Source of the DNA: Chloroflexi bacterium RBG_16_60_22
GTDB taxonomy: Bacteria > Chloroflexota > Dehalococcoidia > Dehalococcoidales > RBG-16-60-22
Direction: 5' to 3'
Assembly: GCA_001796935.1 (NCBI GenBank)
Contig: MGNX01000086.1
Location: forward strand, 1 to 10,385
DNA: 10,385 nucleotides
Shown here piece by piece: positions 1-5,229 of this stretch (positions are counted from its first letter, which is position 1; each line of letters begins with the position of its first letter). The translations under genes and the position numbers were made by a program. Below the pieces are notes generated by a model that worked only from the letters and a program-made list of their open reading frames with translations, did not search any database and was not told where the DNA came from.

Positions 1-1052
1 ACTACCAGAATGCCAAGGAAAACGAGTTCGTGCCGGGGCTGATGCACGTCAACCTGGGCGGCTACCACGTCCGGGACATCAACTTCGTGGCCGCCTTCGA
101 TATCGATAAGAACAAGGTCGGCAAAGACCTCTGCGAGGCCATCTACACCAAGCCGAACAACACCTTCAAGTTCTGCCAGATACCGGAGACCGGCGTCAGG
201 GTGGAGCGCGGCATGACCCATGACGGCCTGGGCAAGTACCTTTCCCAGATAATCCAGAAGGCGCCGGGGCCCACCGCGGACATTGTCGGTATCCTCAAGG
301 AGACCAAGACGGACGTCGTTATCAACTACCTGCCGGTGGGCAGCGAGGAGGCCACCAAGTGGTACATCGAGCAGGTGCTCGATGCCGGCTGCGGCTTCGT
401 CAACTGCATCCCGGTCTTCATCGCCAAGGAGAAGTACTGGCAGAAACGCTTCAGCGACCGCGGCCTGCCGGTCATCGGCGACGATATAAAGTCGCAGGTC
501 GGCGCCACCATCACCCACCGCATGCTCGCCCGGCTCTTCCGCGACCGCGGCGTCAAGCTGGAGCACACCTACCAGCTCAACTTCGGCGGTAACACGGACT
601 TCTACAACATGCTGGAGCGGGAGAGGCTGGAGTCCAAGAAGATTTCCAAGACAACCTCCGTGACCTCCCAGCTCGACTACAAGATGGACGAGAGGGACAT
701 CCACGTCGGGCCCAGCGACTACGTTCCCTGGCTCGATGACCGCAAGTTCTGCCACATCCGCATGGAAGGCCGCACCTTCGGGGACGTGCCTCTGCTCGTG
801 GAAATGAAGCTGGAGGTCTGGGACAGCCCCAACTCCGCCGGCGTGGTCATCGATGCCGTCCGGTGCTGCAAGCTCGCCATGGAAAACGGCCTGAAGGGTG
901 AACTCACCGCCCCCTCCGCCTACTTCATGAAGTCACCGCCCATCCAGTACACGGACGACGAGGCCCACAAGATGGTGGAGGACTTTATCAAGGCCACCGC
1001 CCGCCCCGAGGCCGTCGCCAAGCGACCCCAAAAACAGGAGGCTACCAAGTAG
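1..1052 (+). CDS. ino1: Inositol-3-phosphate synthase, 5'-truncated by the window edge
   Basis: This enzyme converts glucose 6-phosphate to 1D-myo-inositol 3-phosphate using bound NAD, the committed step to inositol lipids. The reading frame is open from base 3 to the TAG at 1050-1052, giving 349 residues. The first residues run Y-Q-N-A-K-E-N-E-F before V-P-G-L-M-H-V, as in actinobacterial Ino1. The GTG at 30 is therefore internal, and roughly 20-30 N-terminal residues, including the glycine-rich NAD loop, lie left of the window. Family landmarks are GDDIKSQVGATITHR (477-521), LNFGGNTDF (576-602), ERLESKKISKT (621-653), WDSPNSAG (819-842) and FMKSPP (924-941). The lysines in these blocks match the conserved active-site lysines of the family. 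It resembles the short actinobacterial/archaeal type rather than the long eukaryotic one. The next gene begins 6 bases after the stop, so the product probably feeds the lipid genes downstream. Confidence 0.95.
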   Translation, partial: YQNAKENEFVPGLMHVNLGGYHVRDINFVAAFDIDKNKVGKDLCEAIYTKPNNTFKFCQIPETGVRVERGMTHDGLGKYLSQIIQKAPGPTADIVGILKETKTDVVINYLPVGSEEATKWYIEQVLDAGCGFVNCIPVFIAKEKYWQKRFSDRGLPVIGDDIKSQVGATITHRMLARLFRDRGVKLEHTYQLNFGGNTDFYNMLERERLESKKISKTTSVTSQLDYKMDERDIHVGPSDYVPWLDDRKFCHIRMEGRTFGDVPLLVEMKLEVWDSPNSAGVVIDAVRCCKLAMENGLKGELTAPSAYFMKSPPIQYTDDEAHKMVEDFIKATARPEAVAKRPQKQEATK

Positions 1053-1058
1053 CCGCCG

Positions 1059-2243
1059 ATGAAGATAGCGCTGGTATCCCCCTATGACTTTGCTTACCCG
1101 GGGGGCGTTGTCAACCATATCTCGTGCCTGGAGCAGCAGTTCACCCGGTCGGGCCATGACGTCAAGATAATCGCCCCGGCTTCCAAGGCCGTCTATACCC
1201 TGGGCGACCGCTTTATCCGCATCGGCACGCCGCGTCCCTTCCCGGCCAGCGGCTCCATCGCCCGGGTGACCATATCCCTGAGGCTGGAGTCGCAGATAAA
1301 AGAGGTCTTCGAGCGGGAGAGGTTCGATATCTGCCACCTTCACGAGCCGCTGATGCCGACCCTCTGCACTACCGTCCTCCGACTGAAGCCCACCCCGATG
1401 GTCGGCACCTTTCACGCCTCCGGCGGCAAGCCCTGGTACACCATGTTCTCCCCCCTGGCCAAGTGGTACCTGGACCGCTGGTTCCAGAAGCTGGACGCCC
1501 GGATTACCGTGTCCCGGGCCTCCCTGGGATACGTCAGCCCCTACTTCCCGGCCGACTACACAGTTATCCCCAACGGCATCGATACCCGCCACTTCAACGG
1601 TAATGTCGCGCCCATCGAGCACTTTAACGACGGCAAGCTGAACCTCCTCTTCGTGGGGCGGCTCGAGAAGCGGAAGGGGTTCGATTACCTCTGGAAAGCC
1701 TTCAAGCTGGTCAAGCAGGAAATCCCCAACTGCCGCCTCATCGTGGTGGGGCCCGGCGTCCGCCTGCGCAACAAGTACCAGAAGCGCATCGACCGCCACG
1801 GACTTAAGGACGTTATTTTCACCGGCTACGCCGCCTACAGCGAGCTGCCCCGTTACTACAAGACCGCCGATATCGTCTGCTTTCCGGCTACCGGCTGGGA
1901 GAGCTTCGGCATCGTCCTGCTGGAAGCGATGTCCCTCGGCAAGCCGATTGTCGCCTCGTCCATCGACGGCTACCTGACCGTCCTCACCGACGGCGTCGAG
2001 GGCATCGCCGTGCCGCCCCGGAACGTGGACGCGCTGGCCGGGGCCATTCTCAAGCTCGGCACCGACGAGCGACTCCGCCGGGAGATGGGGGCCAGGGGCA
2101 AGCCGCGGGCGCGGGAGTTCGACTGGTCGCACATCGCCCGGAGGGTACTGGACGTTTACGTCGAGACGCTCGACCGATTGCAACGGCCGGAGGCGGCCGC
2201 CGCCGGACCGCCGCAGGTCGGCGCGGTTTCAGGTCATCACTGA
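1059..2243 (+). CDS. GT4-family glycosyltransferase, PimA-like (phosphatidylinositol mannosyltransferase candidate)
   Basis: This 394-residue protein has the two-domain GT-B layout of family 4 glycosyltransferases. The N-terminal acceptor domain carries P-G-G-V at 14-17, HLHEP at 93-97 and GTFHAS at 116-121, with His119 as the likely catalytic-site histidine. The C-terminal nucleotide-sugar domain carries PNGID (171-175), VGRLEKRKG (199-207) and the E-x7-E motif E281-E289 in ESFGIVLLE. These match the pattern of mycobacterial PimA, which transfers mannose from GDP-mannose to phosphatidylinositol at the inner membrane face. The flanking ino1 and PIP-synthase genes support an inositol-lipid acceptor. 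Donor sugar and exact acceptor are inferred. Another hexosyltransferase is possible, and MshA-type transfer to free inositol phosphate looks less likely from the N-terminal motif. No signal peptide or transmembrane helix is evident. The last ~20 residues are Ala/Pro/Gly-rich and probably disordered. The nearest strong ribosome-binding sequence (AGGAGG, 1036-1041) lies 17 bases upstream, which is long. Confidence 0.85.
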   Translation: MKIALVSPYDFAYPGGVVNHISCLEQQFTRSGHDVKIIAPASKAVYTLGDRFIRIGTPRPFPASGSIARVTISLRLESQIKEVFERERFDICHLHEPLMPTLCTTVLRLKPTPMVGTFHASGGKPWYTMFSPLAKWYLDRWFQKLDARITVSRASLGYVSPYFPADYTVIPNGIDTRHFNGNVAPIEHFNDGKLNLLFVGRLEKRKGFDYLWKAFKLVKQEIPNCRLIVVGPGVRLRNKYQKRIDRHGLKDVIFTGYAAYSELPRYYKTADIVCFPATGWESFGIVLLEAMSLGKPIVASSIDGYLTVLTDGVEGIAVPPRNVDALAGAILKLGTDERLRREMGARGKPRAREFDWSHIARRVLDVYVETLDRLQRPEAAAAGPPQVGAVSGHH

Positions 2244-2246
2244 ACC

Positions 2247-2843
2247 ATGTCAAAGCTAGATTCAGCCCGCCGGATTGTATCCGGCCACATCACGCCACCG
2301 ATTGTCAGCCTCCTGGCAAAGACCCCGCTAACCCCCAACTCGATTACCTGGATTGGCTTTTTGCTGACCGTCGGCGCCGCGGCGCTGGTGGTGACCGGCC
2401 ACCTCGTGACGGCGGGAATCGTGGTGCTGGCGGCGGGACTTTTCGATATGCTGGACGGGGCGCTGGCGCGCGCTACCGGTCGCGTTACCCGTTTCGGAGG
2501 CATCCTCGATTCCACCCTCGACCGCCTCTCGGAGGCGGTGCTGCTGCTGGGGATGCTGTACGTCTTCGCCCGGGAGGGCCAGGCGGCCGCGGCCCTGCTG
2601 GCCGGTGTCACCATGCTCGGCTCATTCCTGGTCAGCTACATCCGCGCCCGGGTGGAGGTGCTGGGAATCGACGGCAAGGTGGGGCTCTTTACCCGGCCGG
2701 AGAGGGTTATCATCCTGGCGCTCGGCCTGCTGCTCAGCCACTTCGGCAACGCCCTGGTCATCGCCCTGGCGGTTATCGCCTTCTTCAGCTATTATACAGT
2801 CGGCCAGCGGCTTTTCCACGCCTGGCGCCAGACCCGGGACTAA
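2247..2843 (+). CDS. CDP-alcohol phosphatidyltransferase, phosphatidylinositol-phosphate-synthase-like
   Basis: This 198-residue integral membrane enzyme of the CDP-alcohol phosphotransferase family replaces CMP on a CDP-lipid with an alcohol phosphate. The full signature D-x2-DG-x2-AR-x8-G-x3-D-x3-D is intact: D67, D70-G71, A74-R75, G84, D88 and D92. These are the residues that bind the two metal ions and CDP. Hydrophobic segments near 33-50, 52-66, 95-108, 115-131, 153-164 and 168-183 fit the six-helix fold. SYIRARVE (130-137) and RPERVII (150-156) resemble the blocks around the inositol-phosphate pocket in mycobacterial PIP synthase and archaeal AIP synthase, rather than PgsA-type glycerol-phosphate enzymes. 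With ino1 two genes upstream, inositol 3-phosphate is the expected acceptor and phosphatidylinositol phosphate the product. ATG at 2247 is 3 bases after the upstream stop with only a weak Shine-Dalgarno, so translation is probably coupled. Family is certain; substrate is inferred. Confidence 0.87.
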   Translation: MSKLDSARRIVSGHITPPIVSLLAKTPLTPNSITWIGFLLTVGAAALVVTGHLVTAGIVVLAAGLFDMLDGALARATGRVTRFGGILDSTLDRLSEAVLLLGMLYVFAREGQAAAALLAGVTMLGSFLVSYIRARVEVLGIDGKVGLFTRPERVIILALGLLLSHFGNALVIALAVIAFFSYYTVGQRLFHAWRQTRD

Positions 2844-2856
2844 CAATAATTCTGAT

Positions 2857-2885
2857 TAGACAATCCGTGCTCAGGGTAGTAGAAT
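2857..2885 (+). promoter_or_regulatory. Candidate sigma70-type promoter for purA
   Basis: TAGACA (2857-2862) and TAGAAT (2880-2885) each match the sigma70 consensus boxes in five of six bases, with a 17-base spacer. The site lies in the 73-base gap between the PIP-synthase-like gene and purA, the only sizeable gap in the plus-strand block before the repeats. Transcription would start near 2892 and leave a leader of about 25 bases. It is a sequence match only. No terminator is visible before it, so read-through from the lipid genes remains possible. Confidence 0.5.
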
Positions 2886-2906
2886 TGAAGGCGGATTTTG
2901 ATTGAC

Positions 2907-2911
2907 GGAGG
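2907..2911 (+). promoter_or_regulatory. Shine-Dalgarno site that sets the purA start
   Basis: GGAGG sits 5 bases before the ATG at 2917. The in-frame TTG at 2902 lies upstream of this site and would add five residues that include the ribosome-binding sequence itself. The ATG is therefore the better start, and the product then begins MAVVAVIGAQWGDEGKGK, as is usual for PurA. Confidence 0.85.
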
Positions 2912-2916
2912 AAAAG

Positions 2917-4200
2917 ATGGCGGTTGTTGCTGTTATCGGCGCCCAGTGGGGAGATGAAGGCAAGGGCAAAATCGTGGACATGCTCGCGGAGAAGGCCAAG
3001 TACGTGGTGCGCTTCTCCGGCGGCGATAATGCCGGCCATACCGTGGTCAACCCCCTCGGCGAGTTCAAGCTGCGCCTGACGCCATCCGGCATCTTCTATC
3101 CGGGCACGATATCCGTCATCGGCAACGGCGTGGTGGTCAACCCCAGAGTGCTCCTCGAGGAGATGGACCACCTCAACGGGCGCGGCGTGGATACCTCACG
3201 CCTCTACATCAGCGACCGCGCTCACCTGATTATGCCCTACCACATCCTCTTCGACGGCCTGGAAGAGGAGGCGCGGGGTGGCCGGGCTATTGGCACCACG
3301 CACAAGGGCATCGGCCCGGCTTATACGGACAAGGTGTCCCGGACCGGCATCAGGGTCGGCGACCTCCTGGACCGGGAATTGTTCCGGGAGAAGCTGACCG
3401 CCGCGCTGGACTACAAGAACCGGATACTGACCAGGGTCTATGATAAAGACCCCCTGTCTCTTGACGATATTTATAACGAGTACTGCGGTTACGCGGACCG
3501 CCTGGTGAAGCATATCAGCGATACGACCATCATGCTGGCGGAAGCCATACAGCGTCATGAGCCCGTCCTCCTCGAGGGGGCCCAGGGGGTGCTCCTCGAC
3601 CCCGATTTCGGCACCTACCCTTACACCACGTCCTCATCGCCGCTGGCCGCCAACGCCTGTCTGGGGGCGGGGCTCGGCCCGGGGCAGCTCACCCACGTCC
3701 TCGGCATCTTCAAGTCGTTCCAGACCCGGGTGGGCACCGGCCCCATGCCCACCGAGCTCAAGGACGCCACCGGCGAGGCGATACGGCAGCGGGGGCAGGA
3801 GTTCGGCACCGTCACCGGGCGGCCCCGCCGCTGTGGCTGGTTCGATGCCGTGGCCGCCCGCTTCAGCCACCGGGTCAACAGCTACACCTCCGTGGCCATC
3901 ACGCGATTGGACGTGCTGGATGCCCTGCCCCGACTCAAGATATGCGTGGGGTATAAGCTGGACAAACGGACCATCGACTATTTCCCGGCCGGCATCCCGG
4001 CCCTGGAGAAGTGCCGCCCCGTTTACGAAGAGCTGCCCGGCTGGCAGCAAAACACCGACGGCGCCCGCCGCTTCGAGGAGCTGCCGGGGCCGGCGCAGCG
4101 GTACGTCGCCCGGCTGGAAGAGCTTATCGGCTGCCCGGCCAGCCTGATTTCGGTGGGGCGCAGCCGTGAGCAGACCATCGTCCGCAAGTCGGTCTTTTAA
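2917..4200 (+). CDS. purA: Adenylosuccinate synthase
   Basis: PurA joins IMP and aspartate with GTP hydrolysis to give adenylosuccinate, the first committed step from IMP to AMP, in the cytosol. The 427-residue product has normal family length. Visible landmarks are the N-terminal phosphate-binding signature QWGDEGKGK (10-18) with catalytic Asp13, the GHT motif with His41 (40-42), GIGPAYTDK (131-139), LEGAQG (219-224), GTGPMPTE (273-280), TGRPRRCGWFD (300-310) and TRLDVLD (329-335). The C-terminal guanine-binding block reads SVGRSREQTI, where many family members have G-P-D-R; the terminal Arg is kept. The gene follows the inositol-lipid cluster after 73 bases and probably has its own promoter, so it need not share their regulation. 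A 76-base palindromic repeat begins 11 bases after the stop and could shape the transcript end. Confidence 0.97.
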   Translation: MAVVAVIGAQWGDEGKGKIVDMLAEKAKYVVRFSGGDNAGHTVVNPLGEFKLRLTPSGIFYPGTISVIGNGVVVNPRVLLEEMDHLNGRGVDTSRLYISDRAHLIMPYHILFDGLEEEARGGRAIGTTHKGIGPAYTDKVSRTGIRVGDLLDRELFREKLTAALDYKNRILTRVYDKDPLSLDDIYNEYCGYADRLVKHISDTTIMLAEAIQRHEPVLLEGAQGVLLDPDFGTYPYTTSSSPLAANACLGAGLGPGQLTHVLGIFKSFQTRVGTGPMPTELKDATGEAIRQRGQEFGTVTGRPRRCGWFDAVAARFSHRVNSYTSVAITRLDVLDALPRLKICVGYKLDKRTIDYFPAGIPALEKCRPVYEELPGWQQNTDGARRFEELPGPAQRYVARLEELIGCPASLISVGRSREQTIVRKSVF

Positions 4201-4210
4201 AGCTAATTAT

Positions 4211-4286
4211 TGTCATTCTCGGGCTTGACCCGAGAATCCAGACCCCTTATCCCACCGGCTGGATTCCCGCTTTCGCGAGAATGACA
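4211..4286. repeat. 76-base double-hairpin palindromic repeat (copy A1)
   Basis: The ends are an exact 11-bp inverted repeat, TGTCATTCTCG (4211-4221) and CGAGAATGACA (4276-4286). The left half folds on its own as a perfect 9-bp stem, ATTCTCGGG (4215-4223) with CCCGAGAAT (4229-4237) around a 5-base loop. The right half forms a second stem, 4263-4270 with 4275-4282, with one mismatch. GAATCCAG (4234-4241) and CTGGATTC (4259-4266) also pair exactly, so the element can form two hairpins or one long cruciform. It resembles the dispersed REP/MITE-like intergenic palindromes of many genomes and shares its GTCATTC / GAATCCAG ends with copies at 4835, 4934 and 5085. Neither stem is followed by a T-run, so it is not a classical terminator. 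Confidence 0.85.
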
Positions 4287-4335
4287 CTATGGAAACCGGA
4301 TTACTCTTTCCGCTGGGATTTTAACGGACAGCAAA

Positions 4336-4788
4336 ATGGTGATTATCAGAAAGGCTATTGAAAGCGATATCCCCCGCATCCTGGGGCTTTACCGCCAACT
4401 GGCCTTCAGTCCCCCGCCGGCCGGGTCGCCCGTCCCTTCCCGGGAAGAATACCGGCGCGCCTTCGCGCAGATAGAGCGCACCCCCGGCTACGAGCTCCTG
4501 GTGGCGGAAGATAATGGGGAAGTGGTCGGCTCAACGGTGCTGGTCATCCTGCCGGGTATGGCCCACGGTGTTTCACCCTTTGCCGTGCTGGAGTACGTGG
4601 TGGCGGACGAGAAGGTCCGGCGGAAGGGAATCGGGAAGGCGCTGATGGACTACTGCGTGGCCCGGGCGAAAGAGGCCGGCTGCTATAAGATTATGTTAAC
4701 CAGCGATAAAAGGCGCGGGCCGGCCCACCGTTTCTACGAGTCGCTGGGGTTCGAGGCGTCCGCCCACGGGTTCAGGTTGTACCTCTAG
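4336..4788 (+). CDS. GNAT-family N-acetyltransferase, substrate unknown
   Basis: This 150-residue protein has the single-domain GNAT fold. It opens with a beta strand (VIIRKAIESD, 2-11), and the core strand-helix pair LEYVVADEKVRRKGIGKAL (85-103) contains the acetyl-CoA pyrophosphate-binding loop R-R-K-G-I-G (95-100). The C-terminal motif is HRFYESLGF (131-139), with the Tyr that usually acts as general acid at 134. It should move an acetyl group from acetyl-CoA to an amine. The sequence does not reveal the substrate, and RimI-like protein acetylation or small-molecule acetylation are both open. The start is the ATG at 4336, with a GTG one codon later as alternative. The Shine-Dalgarno sequence is poor (ACGGACAG region, 4324-4331). 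It is a monocistronic gene flanked on both sides by palindromic repeats and convergent with the dapA operon, so the neighbours give no clue to function. Confidence 0.85.
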   Translation: MVIIRKAIESDIPRILGLYRQLAFSPPPAGSPVPSREEYRRAFAQIERTPGYELLVAEDNGEVVGSTVLVILPGMAHGVSPFAVLEYVVADEKVRRKGIGKALMDYCVARAKEAGCYKIMLTSDKRRGPAHRFYESLGFEASAHGFRLYL

Positions 4789-4834
4789 AATTCAGCCTCG
4801 CTTCCACTTTACCTCACCCCTGTATCCCCTTCTT

Positions 4835-4862
4835 TGTCATTCCGGCGAAAGCCGGAATCCAG
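4835..4862. repeat. 28-base REP-like hairpin (copy A2) between 11-bp direct repeats
   Basis: The unit begins TGTCATTC and ends GAATCCAG, the same ends as the left half of the repeat at 4211. Its core is a perfect 8-bp stem, ATTCCGGC (4839-4846) with GCCGGAAT (4851-4858), closed by a GAAA tetraloop. TACCTCACCCC occurs on both sides, at 4810-4820 and 4867-4877. That could be a duplicated target or part of a larger repeat unit. Confidence 0.75.
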
Positions 4863-4898
4863 GTTATACCTCACCCCCTTTGTCCCCCTCTCCTTACG

Positions 4899-5029
4899 AG
4901 GTGTCAACACTTTGCCCCAAAAGTGCTTAATCCATGTCACCCTGAGCGCAGCGAAGGGTCTAGGGGCGGCGGGGACTCTTTCGTCACTTCGTTCCTCAGA
5001 ATGACATTTGGGGCAAAGCCAGGTGTCAA
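4899..5029. mobile_element. Putative small non-autonomous (MITE-like) element with 12-bp inverted ends and 9-bp flanking direct repeat
   Basis: CTTTGCCCCAAA (4910-4921) and TTTGGGGCAAAG (5007-5018) are perfect 12-bp terminal inverted repeats. Two bases outside each, AGGTGTCAA occurs in direct orientation (4899-4907 and 5021-5029), as expected for a target-site duplication around a 113-base insertion at 4908-5020. No transposase is encoded. Inside lies another inverted pair (4934-4946 and 4995-5007). The architecture is seen directly. Mobility is inferred, and the 9-bp repeat could instead belong to the ends of a larger decayed element. Confidence 0.55.
4934..5007. repeat. Palindromic repeat (copy A3) nested in the composite element
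   Basis: ATGTCACCCTGAG (4934-4946) and CTCAGAATGACAT (4995-5007) are inverted copies matching at 11 of 13 positions. The left arm also pairs within itself (ACCCT 4939-4943 with AGGGT 4955-4959). Read on the minus strand, the right arm begins TGTCATTCTGAGGA, sharing GTCATTCTGAGGA with the copy at 5085, so these two are closer to each other than to those at 4211 and 4835. Confidence 0.7.
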
Positions 5030-5049
5030 AGGAGCGGGGGAAGAATTGA

Positions 5050-5070
5050 AAGAGGGGTTTCACCCCTCTT
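5050..5070 (-). terminator. Possible terminator hairpin for the dapA operon
   Basis: AAGAGGGG (5050-5057) and CCCCTCTT (5063-5070) form a perfect 8-bp stem with a 5-base loop. On the minus strand the stem is followed by a mildly T-rich stretch (TCAATTCTT); on the plus strand it is followed by AGACACCCC, which is not. If it terminates, it would act on transcripts leaving dapA, about 160 bases beyond its stop. The weak T-tract keeps confidence low. Confidence 0.35.
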
Positions 5071-5084
5071 AGACACCCCACGAC

Positions 5085-5130
5085 CGTCATTCTGAGGAGT
5101 CCTCCGCAGGAGGACGACGTGAGAATCCAG
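5085..5130. repeat. Palindromic repeat (copy A4)
   Basis: This copy begins CGTCATTCTGAG and ends GAGAATCCAG, again the shared ends of the local family. The centre is a perfect 7-bp stem, GTCCTCC (5099-5105) with GGAGGAC (5109-5115), around a 3-base loop. The outer ATTCT (5089-5093) and AGAAT (5122-5126) also pair. Confidence 0.7.
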
Positions 5131-5229
5131 AGGGGCGGGGCTACCTCACGGCCTAAGCCGCGGATGTAACGAGGGCGGCTCGGGTGGGAATAGATTACAA
5201 CCGAGGTGGGAGGTGGGCTAACGAATCCC

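Larger units (their letters stand above)
4789..5229. other. Convergent intergenic spacer (441 bases) filled with repeats, no gene supported
   Basis: The spacer lies between the 3' end of the GNAT gene and the 3' end of dapA. Its identifiable content is a series of short palindromes (4835-4862, 4934-5007, 5050-5070, 5085-5130), a composite element (4899-5029) and short direct repeats such as TACCTCACCCC (4810-4820 and 4867-4877). The only longer open frame here (minus strand, 4809-5090) is made of repeat sequence and is not accepted as a gene. The last ~100 bases before dapA (5131-5229) show nothing clear beyond a 4-bp hairpin at 5149-5160. Confidence 0.8.

Noticed and set aside
30..32. GTG at 30 as the true start of ino1
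   Set aside because: The frame is open to the window edge and the upstream residues match family sequence. The NAD-binding loop has to lie further upstream.
933..2183. A 416-codon open frame on the minus strand opposite the glycosyltransferase gene
   Set aside because: The plus-strand gene there has complete GT4 motifs. The antisense product is rich in G, V, D, P and H, has no recognisable domain, and is the expected shadow of GC-rich third positions.
2902..2916. TTG start for purA giving five extra residues
   Set aside because: The Shine-Dalgarno site lies inside this extension, and the ATG at 2917 has ideal spacing and the usual PurA N-terminus.
4225..4253. TTGACC-17 bases-TATCCC as a promoter for the GNAT gene
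   Set aside because: The second box lacks the conserved A and T near its end, and TTGACC is part of the repeat's hairpin, so the match is not convincing.
4809..5090. A 93-codon open frame on the minus strand in the convergent spacer
   Set aside because: Its peptide contains HSEERSDE-, FAALRVT- and LDSGFRRND-like strings, which come from translating the palindromic repeats at 4835-4862 and 4934-5007. Such strings recur as false ORFs in many genomes.
4899..5130. CRISPR-like array in the spacer
   Set aside because: The repeats differ in length and core, are irregularly spaced and inverted, and no cas gene is present.
5149..5160. Hairpin CGGC-CTAA-GCCG as a dapA terminator
   Set aside because: It has only four base pairs and no T-run on the minus strand.
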